A stretch of DNA of 64,000 nucleotides from Duganella sp. Root336D2 (GTDB lineage Bacteria > Pseudomonadota > Gammaproteobacteria > Burkholderiales > Burkholderiaceae_D): positions 1 through 64,000 of the forward strand of contig NZ_LMDB01000012.1 in assembly GCF_001425005.1 (NCBI RefSeq). The letters are read 5' to 3'. The notes under the pieces are model-generated. The model ran no database searches and was not told the origin of the DNA. It worked only from the letters and a program-made list of their open reading frames with translations. Shown piece after piece: positions 15,199 to 24,027 of the stretch (its first letter is position 1; every line of letters begins with the position of its first letter). Position numbers and translations under genes: made by a program.

Positions 15199-16134
15199 AT
15201 GCAAGAATACGTCCGCATCAAATCGGTCCAACTGCTGTCAGACAATTGGTACGTGCTCAAGACCACTACCTTCGATTTGAAGCGGCGCGATGGCCGCTGG
15301 CAGACCATGAGCAGGGAAACCTATGACCGTGGCAACGGTGCTGTGGCCCTGCTGTATAACCGCGCCCGTCGCACTGTTCTGCTGACGCGCCAGTTCCGTT
15401 TTCCCGCCTACGTCAATCAGCACGACGGCTACCTGATCGAAGCCCCCGCCGGCTTGCTCGATGAGGCGCGTCCGGAAGAGCGCATGCATGCCGAGCTGGA
15501 AGAGGAGACTGGCTACAAGGTTGAGCAGCTGCGCGAGATATTTGATGTATTCATGAGCCCTGGCTCCGTTACCGAGCGCTTGCATTTCTTCGTCGGCGAG
15601 TATGACGCGGACTCGAAAATCAGCAGCGGTGGCGGTCTGGAGCAGGAAGGCGAGGATATCGAGGTCCTCGAACTGGATGCCGACAAGGCGCTGGCGATGA
15701 CGGCCAGCGGCGAAATCAAGGACGCCAAGACAGTCATGCTGCTGCAGTACCTGCACCTGCACTTGCTGCCGCCGCGCAGCATGATGATCCTGGTCGCCGG
15801 TCCGTACCGCTCCGGCACCGGCGACGACCCGGCGCGCATGGCGGCTAACGTGGCGGCGATGGAGGCCTATGTCCTGCCGTTGTACAAAAAGGGCCATACG
15901 CCGGTACTGGGCGAGTGGCTGGCGCTGCCCGTGCTGCAAGCGGCCGGGTCGAAAGCTGTCGGCGACGCCGTGTATGAGGAGATCTTCCATCCGCATTGTG
16001 AGCGCTTACTAGCACATTGCGACGCTGTCTTGCGCATTGGCGGCGCCTCCGCTGGCGCCGACGCCATGGTAGCCGAGGCGCGCAAACGTGGCTTGCTGGT
16101 GTACCACGACATCAACGAGATACCTGCCGTATAG
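15199..16134 (+). CDS. Fusion of a NudK-type Nudix hydrolase and a DUF4406 domain
   Basis: A 311-aa protein; the ATG at 15199 follows GAGGGAAG. Residues 1-195 match GDP-mannose pyrophosphatase NudK: GNGAVALLYN, EAPAGLLDEARPEERMHA, ELEEETGYKVEQ (catalytic EE retained) and MSPGSVTERLHFFVGEY. Residues from about 200 begin anew as MMILVAGPYRSGTGDDPARM, a DUF4406/nucleoside-2-deoxyribosyltransferase-like Rossmann domain with GEWLALPVLQ and IGGASAGADAMV. The fusion suggests linked nucleotide-sugar and nucleoside salvage, or housecleaning of a modified nucleotide. The two halves are clear; the joint substrate is unknown. Confidence 0.85.
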   Translation: MQEYVRIKSVQLLSDNWYVLKTTTFDLKRRDGRWQTMSRETYDRGNGAVALLYNRARRTVLLTRQFRFPAYVNQHDGYLIEAPAGLLDEARPEERMHAELEEETGYKVEQLREIFDVFMSPGSVTERLHFFVGEYDADSKISSGGGLEQEGEDIEVLELDADKALAMTASGEIKDAKTVMLLQYLHLHLLPPRSMMILVAGPYRSGTGDDPARMAANVAAMEAYVLPLYKKGHTPVLGEWLALPVLQAAGSKAVGDAVYEEIFHPHCERLLAHCDAVLRIGGASAGADAMVAEARKRGLLVYHDINEIPAV

Positions 16135-16137
16135 CTT

Positions 16138-17421
16138 ATGAAGATTGGAATGCTGACCTGGGGCAGCCACGGCGACATCCGCCCCTTCCTCGCCCTGGCC
16201 GATGGCCTGCAGTTGGCCGGACATGAAGTCCACCTGGTGATTACCAGTCTGGAAGCCGGAACTTACGACAAGGTGCGCTCCGCGGTGGGGGCGAAAATCA
16301 CCGTCCTCACGCCGCACACGTTCACTCCCGAGCAGGCTCAGGCCGTCGGCCACACCGCGTATAGCATCCGCGATCCCATGAAGCAGATGGCGGCAATACT
16401 GCGCCTTGCATTTGCCCCGGCCGAAGACGCCATGTTTGAAGCGGCCCAGCGCCTGTGCGCCGAATCGGATCTGCTGGTCGGACATTACTTCATGCACCCC
16501 TTGCAGATCGCTGCGGAACACGCCGGCCTGCCGTACGTCAGCGTGCTGTTGTCCCATGCGGGCGTGCCAAGCGATTACGTCAATCCACTCGGCTTGTCGA
16601 TGCTGGGGCGAAGCGGCAACCGCCTGTTGTGGTGGCTGACCCGCATCCTCCTGAATCGTACGCTGCGACATTACCCCGACCGGCTGCGCAGGCAATTGGG
16701 CATGGCGCCGATGCGCGACATCGTGTCGGAGGTCTGGGTCTCGCGCCACCTTTCGTTGGTGGCGGTCAGTCCACAGCTTTGCCCCAGGCAGCCGGATTGG
16801 CCGGAGTCGATCCAGGTCTGCGGTTTCCTTGACCGCCCTAACTGCGAACTGGAAGGAGAATTGCCGCCATCGTTAGCCGGCTTCCTGGCGGCCGGGGAGG
16901 CGCCCGTTTACATGACGTTTGGCAGCTGGATGCCCAAGGACCTCAAGGGGCAGGAGGTCGCGTTGCGTTTGCTGACTGATGCGGCGCGCCAGGCGAATTG
17001 CCGCGCGATCATCCAGTGCAGTGATTGGCAAGCGTGCGGTTTCAGCTCCGACGAGCGGATCCTGTATGTTGCCGCGGCGCCGCACCACCAGATCTTCCCC
17101 CATTGCCTGGCGATTGTTCACCATGGCGGCGCGGGGACGACCCAGTCCGCAACGCTGGCCGGCAAGCCTTCGATTGTAATCGCCAATCTCAGTGAGCAGG
17201 AACATTGGGGCCGTGAGCTGCAACGTATCGGTGTTGCAGGCAAGCCTGCCAAACGCCGCGACGTGACGGCGCGCAGCCTGGCTGGGCAGATCCGGCAGTT
17301 GCTCGGCACTCCAGCAATGGGCGAGCGGGCGCGCCGCGTAGGCGAGGCCATGCGGCAGGAGGATGGCGTCGCACAAGCGGTGCGGCAAATAGAAATTCGT
17401 AGCGGCCGCGAATCATTTTGA
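16138..17421 (+). CDS. GT1-family glycosyltransferase (UGT-like)
   Basis: A 427-aa GT-B glycosyltransferase starting 3 bases after the Nudix fusion. The N-terminal domain opens MKIGMLTWGSHGDIRPFLAL, the acceptor-binding pattern of sterol/rhamnolipid-type UGTs. The C-terminal donor-binding domain shows MTFGSW near 258 and HHGGAGTTQSATLAGKPSIV near 320. Such enzymes transfer sugar from UDP- or dTDP-sugars to lipids, sterols or small molecules; the acceptor is unknown. Translational coupling to the Nudix/DUF4406 gene hints at a nucleotide-sugar link. Confidence 0.88.
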   Translation: MKIGMLTWGSHGDIRPFLALADGLQLAGHEVHLVITSLEAGTYDKVRSAVGAKITVLTPHTFTPEQAQAVGHTAYSIRDPMKQMAAILRLAFAPAEDAMFEAAQRLCAESDLLVGHYFMHPLQIAAEHAGLPYVSVLLSHAGVPSDYVNPLGLSMLGRSGNRLLWWLTRILLNRTLRHYPDRLRRQLGMAPMRDIVSEVWVSRHLSLVAVSPQLCPRQPDWPESIQVCGFLDRPNCELEGELPPSLAGFLAAGEAPVYMTFGSWMPKDLKGQEVALRLLTDAARQANCRAIIQCSDWQACGFSSDERILYVAAAPHHQIFPHCLAIVHHGGAGTTQSATLAGKPSIVIANLSEQEHWGRELQRIGVAGKPAKRRDVTARSLAGQIRQLLGTPAMGERARRVGEAMRQEDGVAQAVRQIEIRSGRESF

Positions 17422-17469
17422 CATCCCGCCACCTCTTAGCTGGTAATTTCAACCAGTGTAGGAGACGAG

Positions 17470-17805
17470 ATGGATGACCTGAAGTACGCAAAAGACCTGA
17501 TCCAGTGCGCGCCGCAGGAGGCGAAAGCTTTCCTGGACCTGAAGGCCGCGGCAGAGCGCGCAGACGGGGTTATCCCGGCCAAATACCGTGAGCTGGTATC
17601 GATCGGGGTGGCGTTGACCACGCAGTGCGCATACTGTATTGACGCGCACACGAAAAACGCTCTCACGGCAGGCGCCACACGGCAGGAAATCGCGGAAGTG
17701 GTCTTTATCGCCGCTGCGCTAAGGGCTGGCGCGGCAGTAGGACATGGCCTGCTGGCCATGAAAAAGGCCAGCGAAGGCTGGCCTGGGGAGGAGTATCAGC
17801 GGTAG
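17470..17805 (+). CDS. AhpD-like carboxymuconolactone decarboxylase family protein
   Basis: A 111-aa protein with the AhpD redox motif: ECALTT-like region QCAYCIDAHTKNAL, where C54 and C57 form a CxxC followed by the conserved His. AhpD-like proteins reduce peroxiredoxins or dispose of alkylhydroperoxides; the CxxC argues for a redox role rather than a decarboxylase. The ATG at 17470 has GGAGACGAG upstream. The 3' end overlaps the convergent DUF3297 gene by 10 bases. Confidence 0.88.
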   Translation: MDDLKYAKDLIQCAPQEAKAFLDLKAAAERADGVIPAKYRELVSIGVALTTQCAYCIDAHTKNALTAGATRQEIAEVVFIAAALRAGAAVGHGLLAMKKASEGWPGEEYQR

Positions 17806-18041
17806 AACGCGTCTACCTTGCCTTTCAGCTTGATCAGCATCGGCTGGCCGCGGCGGTCTTTGGCCGTCGCGTGCTGGACTTTGATCCAGCCTTCGCTGAT
17901 GCAGTATTCCTCAACGTCAAAGCGCTCTTTGTCGTTGAAACTGATGCCAATGTCGTGTTCGAACACGGCAGCCACGTGGTGCGGGCTGCGTGGGTCGATC
18001 GACAGGTGGTCCGGGAGTTCTGGGCGGGTAGTATCGTTCAT
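17796..18041 (-). CDS. DUF3297 family protein
   Basis: An 81-aa protein: LPDHLSIDPRSPHHVAAVFE, then a GISFNDKERFDVEEYCISEGWIKV core and KDRRGQPMLIKLKGKVDAF. This is the DUF3297 pattern, found in Proteobacteria and without established function. Standalone gene convergent with the AhpD-like gene. Confidence 0.85.
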   Translation of the reverse strand: MNDTTRPELPDHLSIDPRSPHHVAAVFEHDIGISFNDKERFDVEEYCISEGWIKVQHATAKDRRGQPMLIKLKGKVDAFYR

Positions 18042-18089
18042 GGGGCAGGATTATACCGGATCTCGTCCGCCTTCCCCCACGTTGCAGGA

Positions 18090-18950
18090 TCAGGCCGGCA
18101 CACGGTTTTCCCGTCCAGGCGCTGCGGTGAACTGTGCGTGGAGGAAGCTGGCGATCTTCTGCTGTGTAGCCGGCAGGTAGGGAATATTCAGGTGGTCCGA
18201 ATCCGGAATGATTTCGTCGTGGTGCAGGCAGGCCAGTTTGCTCACCAGTTCATTGGTGTGCGAATGCGGCACGATATCGTCGCTGGCCGCGCGCAGAACG
18301 TAGGTCGGCGCCGCCAATTGCGTCGCGTGCTTGACTGACTCGAAGCGATGCTGCAGCAGCATGGACACCGGCAGGGCTGGGAATTTGCGCTGCGCCAGCG
18401 CCAGGATCGAATCGTATGGCGTGATCAGGACCGTAGCCTGCACCCGGCGCTGCATCGACAACTGCACCGCCACGCCGGACCCAAGGCTGCGCCCAACCAC
18501 GGCAATGCGGGTCGGGTCGACCTTGTGGTGCTTGCATAGCCAGTCGAGCTGCATGCAGGCATCAGCCACCATCATTTCTTCGCCCGGCTCGCCGTGCGAC
18601 TCGCCATAGCCGCGGTAATTCAGCGTCAATACCGTCATACCGGGGAACAGGGTGCCGGCATCGCGCACCAGCCAGGACACTTCTTCCGAGCGTCCGCCGA
18701 AATACACCACGGCAGGCCGCACGCCCGGTTCGCGCGGCGTCATCAGCCAGCCTGCCAGCCGCGTCCCGTCGCCGCCGCGCAATACGATCGCACGTGTGCG
18801 ATGGCCGCTGCTGCGCGGGCTTTGCACCTCGCGCTTGACGGTTGGGTTGAACAGCAGCTTGCGCTGGCCGGCCATGAGAAGGGCGGTCAATCCGGCCCAT
18901 ACGAAGCCCACGGCCCCAGCAGCGGCGGCTACTTTGCGTGAATTGTTCAT
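18090..18950 (-). CDS. Membrane-anchored alpha/beta hydrolase
   Basis: A 286-aa hydrolase starting at the first ATG, 18950 (MNNSRKVAAAAGAVGFVWAG). An N-terminal hydrophobic helix (about 7-28) anchors it. The alpha/beta fold shows the oxyanion strand AVVYFGGRSEEVSW, TLNYRGYGESHGEPGE, the nucleophile elbow VGRSLGSGVA (Ser about 157), and a late Asp/His pair in SDDIVPHSH and PDSDHLNIP. This matches the BEM46/YfhR-like family, whose substrates are largely unknown. Confidence 0.85.
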   Translation of the reverse strand: MNNSRKVAAAAGAVGFVWAGLTALLMAGQRKLLFNPTVKREVQSPRSSGHRTRAIVLRGGDGTRLAGWLMTPREPGVRPAVVYFGGRSEEVSWLVRDAGTLFPGMTVLTLNYRGYGESHGEPGEEMMVADACMQLDWLCKHHKVDPTRIAVVGRSLGSGVAVQLSMQRRVQATVLITPYDSILALAQRKFPALPVSMLLQHRFESVKHATQLAAPTYVLRAASDDIVPHSHTNELVSKLACLHHDEIIPDSDHLNIPYLPATQQKIASFLHAQFTAAPGRENRVPA

Positions 18951-19037
18951 GTGAATTAGTATGCTCCTAATGCTGAGCAAACTGCGTTATGCAACGCACC
19001 AATGTCAGATTGCGGCAACACATTTATGAGGATGGCC

Positions 19038-19637
19038 ATGCCTACAACTGATCCGCGCGTCGACGAATACATCGCCAACGCGGCCGAATTCGCCCAGCCT
19101 ATCCTCAATCACCTGCGCGAGGTGATTCATACGGCTTGCCCGGAGGTGAAGGAGACCATCAAGTGGAGCATGCCGAATTTCGATTACCACGGAATCGTAT
19201 GCAGCTTCGCTGCGTTCAAGCAGCATTGCGCGTTGAACTTCTGGAAGGCGGAACTGCTGATCGCGGCGGAGAATGACAAGGGCAAGGAAGCCATGGGCCA
19301 GTTCGGCCGTATCGCCTCCATCAAGGACTTGCCACCGAAGAAAGAGCTGACCGCCTACATCAAGAAGGCCATGAAGCTCAATGAGCAGGGTGTGAAGGTG
19401 ACGCGGCCGAAGGCATCGCCGCGCGAATTGCTGGTACCGGATTACTTCATCGCGGCGCTGGAAGAGAACCCGGCCGCATACGAAGTCTTCAACGAATTCT
19501 CAACCAGCGCCAAGCGCGATTACTGCGACTGGCTGACGGAAGCCAAGACCGAGGCTACGCGCGACAAGCGCGTGGCCCAGGCGGTCGAATGGATTGCCGA
19601 AGGCAAGAAGCGGCACTGGAAGTACGAGAGCTGCTAA
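19038..19637 (+). CDS. YdeI/OmpD-associated protein with DUF1801-like domain
   Basis: A 199-aa protein starting at MPTTDPRVDEYIANAAEFAQ (ATG 19038, GAGG seven bases upstream; ATGs at 19026 and in the TTG/ATG frame at 19002 are alternatives). The N-terminal DUF1801-like fold is seen in CPEVKETIKWSMPNFDYHG and FAAFKQHCALNFWKAELL. The C-terminal YdeI motif is LVPDYFIAALEENPAAYEVF with YCDWLTEAKTEATRDKRV and WIAEGKKRHWKY. The family is linked to resistance to cationic peptides in enterics; the function here is unknown. Confidence 0.88.
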   Translation: MPTTDPRVDEYIANAAEFAQPILNHLREVIHTACPEVKETIKWSMPNFDYHGIVCSFAAFKQHCALNFWKAELLIAAENDKGKEAMGQFGRIASIKDLPPKKELTAYIKKAMKLNEQGVKVTRPKASPRELLVPDYFIAALEENPAAYEVFNEFSTSAKRDYCDWLTEAKTEATRDKRVAQAVEWIAEGKKRHWKYESC

Positions 19638-19645
19638 GCCGCCGC

Positions 19646-21562
19646 TTAAGGCATTACCATCAGTTGCAGGCCCGAAGCGGTGCCTGGCGCGTGGTAGACG
19701 CGCTGGGTGGCCTTCACGAAGTCTTCCGGCTTCGCGTTCGGGATGTTGGTGAAGGTCTGCGGGTTCAGGTCGACCAGCGGGAACCAGCTGCTCTGCACAT
19801 GCACCATGATGCGGTGGCCGCGGCGGAAGGTGTGCTGTACGTCGCCCAGCTGGTAGCTGAGCGGCTCCACCTTGCCCGGCAAGAATGGCTCGGGCTTTTC
19901 GAAGCTGTTGCGGAACTTTCCGCGCAGCGGATTGCCCCGCACCAGTTGCTGGTAGCCGCCCATTTTCACTGATGGCGGCGCCACGTCCTTGTGCTTTTCC
20001 TCTTCCTTGTCCTGCGGGTAGTCGTTCGGGTAGACGTCGATCAGCTTGACCACGAAATCGCTGTCGGTGCCGGTGGTGGAGACGAACAGTTTTGGCGTCA
20101 CCGGGCCGGCGATGGTCACGTCTTCTTCCAGTACTTCGCTCTGGTACACCAGAACGTCCGGGCGGCTGGAAGCGAAGCGCTGGTCGGACACCATGTATTC
20201 GCGCGGCACGCCGGTCGCCGGATAGCCGATGTAAGGCACCGGCTTGCGCGGGTCGCTGACGTATTCGTCGAAGCCGCTGCCGGCGGCCGGCTGGGTCCAG
20301 CCCAAGGTACCGTTCGGTCCCAGGTACAGCATCTTCGCCTTCGCCTGCACCGGCGGCCAGGCGGTGTACTGGCGCCAGGCGTTGGTGCCGGTCTCGAAAG
20401 TATTGACCGCAGCAATCGGTTGCGCCGGTTTGACGCCTTTCAACTGTTCCTCGAAGAAGGGGAACAGCAGCTTCTTGTTGAAATGTTCGCTGGTCTTGCT
20501 GTCGAACTTGACGTGGCCCAGGCGCTTGCCTTCGCCACCGGCCCAGCCGCCGTGCGACCAGGGGCCCATCACCAGGCCGTTGAAGACGCCGGGATTATTC
20601 TTGCCCACGGCGCGGTAGATCGAGAACGGCCCGGCCGGATCTTCCGCATCGAACCAGCCGCCAACCGTCATCACGGCGGCTTTGACGTTCTTCATGTGCG
20701 GCGCCAGGTTGCGCGACTTCCAGAATTCGTCGTAGGTGTCGTGGTCGATGGTCGGCTTCAGGTAGGCCAGCTGCTTGGGCTGCATGCCGGCCAGGATGTT
20801 CGACAACGTCAGGCGCTGCAGGAAGTAGTCGTAGCCGCTGGTGGTGCCGTAATCGAATTCGCTCCAGCTCTTGGGCAGGGGCGATGGGTTCTTTTCTTCG
20901 GTGAAGGCTGCGTAGAAGTCGAAGTTGGCGGCCAGCATGAAGGCGCCGCCATGATACGAGTCGTCGCCCATGAACAGGTCGGTGACCGGTGCCTGCGGCG
21001 AGGCGGCCTTGATCGCAGGATGCGAATCGATGATGCTGGCCGAGGTGTAGAAGCCGGGATAGCTGATGCCGTAGATGCCGACCTTGCCGTTATTGTTGGC
21101 CACATGCTTGAGCAGCCAGTCGACGGTATCGTGCATGTCGCGGCTCTCGTTGCCTTCGCCCGCTTCCAGCGCGGTCTTGGCATGCGGCGTCATTTCCTGC
21201 CATTTGCCCTCGGACATATAGCGGCCGCGCACGTCCTGCTTGACGAAGATGTAGCCGGCGTCGCTGAAGTCGGCGGAAGGGCCCAGGCGGCGCGGGAAGA
21301 AGTCCGGCCCGTACCGGAGCTGGCCGTCGACGTTCACGCCCGCACTGTAAGGCGTACGTTCGACCAGGAAGGGATAGGCTTTGCTGGCATCCTTCGGCAC
21401 GTAGACGGCCGTGAACAGGCGCACGCCATCGCGCATCGGGATGCGGAATTCGTATTTGGTGTAAGAGGAGCGAAGCTCCGGCTTTTCATCAGGCGCTGCG
21501 TGGGCGGTGCCTGCAAAGGCCAGTGCAAGGGAAAGAGTGATGGGGCTGATTTTGGATTGCAT
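19646..21562 (-). CDS. CocE/NonD-family secreted hydrolase (X-Pro dipeptidyl-peptidase-like)
   Basis: A 638-aa protein with a signal peptide (residues 1-22, LSLALAFAGTAHA). The catalytic alpha/beta domain carries the serine elbow GKVGIYGISYPGFYTSAS (Ser about 169) and the aspartate region DEFWKSRNL/GGWFDAEDP. The C-terminal jelly-roll domain (about 430-630) is typical of CocE and X-Pro dipeptidyl-peptidases, with VTPKLFVSTTGTDSDFVVKL and FRRGHRIMVHVQSSWFP. Enzymes of this family cleave esters, glutaryl amides or Xaa-Pro peptides in the periplasm. Two REP-like repeats lie between this gene and the upstream lipoprotein gene. Confidence 0.93.
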   Translation of the reverse strand: MQSKISPITLSLALAFAGTAHAAPDEKPELRSSYTKYEFRIPMRDGVRLFTAVYVPKDASKAYPFLVERTPYSAGVNVDGQLRYGPDFFPRRLGPSADFSDAGYIFVKQDVRGRYMSEGKWQEMTPHAKTALEAGEGNESRDMHDTVDWLLKHVANNNGKVGIYGISYPGFYTSASIIDSHPAIKAASPQAPVTDLFMGDDSYHGGAFMLAANFDFYAAFTEEKNPSPLPKSWSEFDYGTTSGYDYFLQRLTLSNILAGMQPKQLAYLKPTIDHDTYDEFWKSRNLAPHMKNVKAAVMTVGGWFDAEDPAGPFSIYRAVGKNNPGVFNGLVMGPWSHGGWAGGEGKRLGHVKFDSKTSEHFNKKLLFPFFEEQLKGVKPAQPIAAVNTFETGTNAWRQYTAWPPVQAKAKMLYLGPNGTLGWTQPAAGSGFDEYVSDPRKPVPYIGYPATGVPREYMVSDQRFASSRPDVLVYQSEVLEEDVTIAGPVTPKLFVSTTGTDSDFVVKLIDVYPNDYPQDKEEEKHKDVAPPSVKMGGYQQLVRGNPLRGKFRNSFEKPEPFLPGKVEPLSYQLGDVQHTFRRGHRIMVHVQSSWFPLVDLNPQTFTNIPNAKPEDFVKATQRVYHAPGTASGLQLMVMP

Positions 21563-21574
21563 GGGTCTTTATAC

Positions 21575-21677
21575 GGCGATGCCAGGTCCCAACACGCTGC
21601 GCGTGTCAGGAGCTGGCACCGGGGTTATCGGGCGATGCCAGGTCCCACCACGCTGCGCGTGTCAGGAGCTGGCACCG
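21575..21677. repeat. REP-like palindrome, two direct copies
   Basis: Two 47-bp copies (21575-21621 and 21631-21677) differ at one base. Each has nested arms GCCAG/CTGGC and CACGC/GCGTG around TGC, so it folds into a stem-loop. They sit in the 123-bp gap between the CocE gene and the TPR lipoprotein gene. No open frame is affected. Confidence 0.8.
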
Positions 21678-21685
21678 TAGGTTAT

Positions 21686-22864
21686 CTAGATTTCTCCCGG
21701 TCGAAGACGGGCTCGCGTTTCGTAAAGGCGCAGGTTGGCCAGTTTGCCGGCGTAGATGGCGCTGTCGCCGCGCGTGGTGCTATTCATCAGGGCCAGCGCC
21801 ATATGCTTGTCGGCTTCCTTCAGGTTGCCCAGTTCGAACGACGCCTTGGCCAGCCAGAAGTGGAACTCGTGATAATACGGTGCGCGCTGCACTTCGCGCA
21901 CGAACATTGAGCGCGCTTTCTGGTAGTCGCCTGCCGCCATTGCTTTCTGGCCGATGTGGAAGAAGTAGAACGGCGGGTAGGGTTCCAGGCGTTCCAGTTC
22001 GGCTTTGTACCTGGCCGATTCTTCCTTCTTGCCCAGTGCATTGGTGACTTCGGACAGGTTGAACAGGATGACCGTATTGAGCGGCTCATGCTGGTGGGCG
22101 AAACGTAGCGTGCTTTCGGCCATCTTGATGTCGCCATGGCGCTGGTAGACGGTGGACAGGGTGTTGTACCCCATCAGGAAATTGGGCTCGTATTCGATGG
22201 CGGCGCGGGCCCACCAGTAAGCATCATCCAGCTTGCCCTGTACCAGCGTCTCGGCGGCGCGGTTGTTCATGTACATGGCCACCACGGTGCGCTGCGAAAT
22301 GATCTCGGTCGGCATCAACTCGGCATCCGGCGGCGGCAGGAAGTCGATGACGATCGAGCGCATGGTATCGTAGGTGCGCTCCGATACGGGATTGGGCTTG
22401 CTCAACACCAGGTTGACGTGGCCGCTGCTGAAGTACAGCGAACCGGCACGGCTCCAGGTGTCTTCACTGGTGATGCGCTGGAATTGCACCTCCAGTCCCA
22501 GTTCCTGGGCAAAGGCGGCAGTCATGATCACCAGCGACATGCAGTTGCCGGCGCGGGCGGCAAAGGCCTCGGCGGCGGTGCGCGTTGTCTCGGAATCGTA
22601 TTCCAGGCGAAGCTGGTCGCGCTGGTACAGCGCTTCATACAGCGCCTGGTGCTTCGACTTTCCGGCTAGCGATGAACGGAGCTTGCCCGCATAGGACTTC
22701 ATTTCCGGCGACAGTTCGAAGACCTGTTCCGGCGTGATCAGGTCGGCCGGTTTGCGGAAGGCCGCATCGGTAAAGAGTGCCCTTTCAGGCGCTGTAACTG
22801 CCGGCGGACCGCTTGCGCAGCCGGCCAGCAATGCAGCGAACATCAATGTTGACAGTAGTTTCAT
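21686..22864 (-). CDS. TPR-containing lipoprotein with a transglutaminase-like region
   Basis: A 392-aa lipoprotein: the lipobox LLAGC puts the lipidated cysteine at residue 16. A central NxGNCxSL-like motif (AARAGNCMSLVIMTAAFAQE, about 108) matches the cysteine region of transglutaminase-like proteins. At least three TPR units follow (GYNTLSTVYQRHGDIKMAES, ILFNLSEVTNALGKKEESAR, AMAAGDYQKARSMF). Probably an envelope protein-interaction module; no enzymatic role is established. Two REP-like copies follow the gene. Confidence 0.82.
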   Translation of the reverse strand: MKLLSTLMFAALLAGCASGPPAVTAPERALFTDAAFRKPADLITPEQVFELSPEMKSYAGKLRSSLAGKSKHQALYEALYQRDQLRLEYDSETTRTAAEAFAARAGNCMSLVIMTAAFAQELGLEVQFQRITSEDTWSRAGSLYFSSGHVNLVLSKPNPVSERTYDTMRSIVIDFLPPPDAELMPTEIISQRTVVAMYMNNRAAETLVQGKLDDAYWWARAAIEYEPNFLMGYNTLSTVYQRHGDIKMAESTLRFAHQHEPLNTVILFNLSEVTNALGKKEESARYKAELERLEPYPPFYFFHIGQKAMAAGDYQKARSMFVREVQRAPYYHEFHFWLAKASFELGNLKEADKHMALALMNSTTRGDSAIYAGKLANLRLYETRARLRPGEI

Positions 22865-22906
22865 GGTGGCGTCTCCTCACCTCTATGAAACTAGTATGTG
22901 CGCGTC

Positions 22907-24022
22907 TCAGGGGGCTGTCAATTCAACGCTGATGTCGTCGATTCCAAGGGTCGCCAGGGCGTCGCGCAGGTCGTCGATCTCCGCTTCCACGTCGTCGCCG
23001 ACATCGAGGCGGCGATCGGCGTGCGCCAGCTCGCCGGTGGCGCCGATCAGTTGCACGCCAAGGGCGGCATCTTCATCGGTTTCCACCAGGGTAATGACGG
23101 CGCGGGCAGGTCCATGGCTGCCCAGGGCTGCGCCGAATTCGGCCATCATGGCCAGCATCCAGTGTTCGGCCTTGCCTTGCTGCAGGGCGCCGTAGAACAG
23201 GTCCTGGTACAGGAAGTTCAGGCGCAGCTCGCCGGCGCGGCCGGTACCGGCCAGGCAGCGCTGCACCTGCGGGGTGGCGGAAACGGTCCAGTCCTGGTAA
23301 CGCTGCATGCGCGCTTCGAACCAGGCATCCTGCTTCTTGCCGGCGGCAGGCACGGTGTAGAACGGGTCGTCGGCGCGTTTCAGGGCGAAACCGAGCAGGA
23401 AGCGCAGTTCGACTGCCTCGTCCTCGGCGCCGAACGCCGATGGCTGCCAGCCGGCGATGCTGCGCAGCAGGGCGGGGGCGTCGGCCACTTTCTTGTCCAT
23501 CAAGGCGGCTGCCGCTTCATGCACCATGGCGTTCAGCTGGCTGGCGCTGATGCGCTCCATTTCGGCCAGGTCATAGGCATGCTGCACCAGTACGACCTTG
23601 GCTTTCGGGCCTTCCAGGCCGGCGCTGGTAAAGCTGTCGAGCAGGGCAGCGTAGGCTGCTTCGTCCTGGAACCCTTCCGCTTCGCGCAAGCCGCCCTGGC
23701 TATGCACGAAGACGGGGATGGCGAAAGCGTTGATTTCCATTTCCGGGCCGTCGCCCTTGCGCAGCACCACGGTGCCGGCATCTTCTTCGATGGCGTCCTT
23801 CAGCGTGCGGTAGGCATCGGCGTCTTCACCGCGGGCCAGTTCGATGGCGCCATACAGGACGGCGTCCTTGCCCTGGCGCAGGTAGCGCCGCACGGCGTGG
23901 CGCAGGTCGTCTTCCTGTGCCAGCGCGAGGCTGAACAGTTCCTGGCTCAGGATTTCATCTTTGTCGGCGGGAGGATTATTCGGCTTGCGTGGTGCTGGGC
24001 GCTTGTTCTTTGTCTTTTGCAT
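22907..24022 (-). CDS. DUF2863 family protein
   Basis: A 371-aa cytosolic protein with a basic, Pro/Asn-rich N-terminus (about 1-20) and then a single long domain typical of DUF2863, which I associate with Betaproteobacteria. Recognisable blocks are LRQGKDAVLYGAIELARGED and NAFAIPVFVHSQGGLREAEGF. No catalytic residues are assigned. It lies 5 bases downstream of the HDOD gene and is probably co-transcribed. Confidence 0.8.
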   Translation of the reverse strand: MQKTKNKRPAPRKPNNPPADKDEILSQELFSLALAQEDDLRHAVRRYLRQGKDAVLYGAIELARGEDADAYRTLKDAIEEDAGTVVLRKGDGPEMEINAFAIPVFVHSQGGLREAEGFQDEAAYAALLDSFTSAGLEGPKAKVVLVQHAYDLAEMERISASQLNAMVHEAAAALMDKKVADAPALLRSIAGWQPSAFGAEDEAVELRFLLGFALKRADDPFYTVPAAGKKQDAWFEARMQRYQDWTVSATPQVQRCLAGTGRAGELRLNFLYQDLFYGALQQGKAEHWMLAMMAEFGAALGSHGPARAVITLVETDEDAALGVQLIGATGELAHADRRLDVGDDVEAEIDDLRDALATLGIDDISVELTAP

Positions 24023-24027
24023 GCGGC

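Noticed and set aside
19991..21910. Long plus-strand frame opposite the CocE gene
   Set aside because: Overlaps the whole CocE-like CDS and the lipoprotein gene end; its product has no domain and is His/Gly/Val-rich, typical of antisense shadows.
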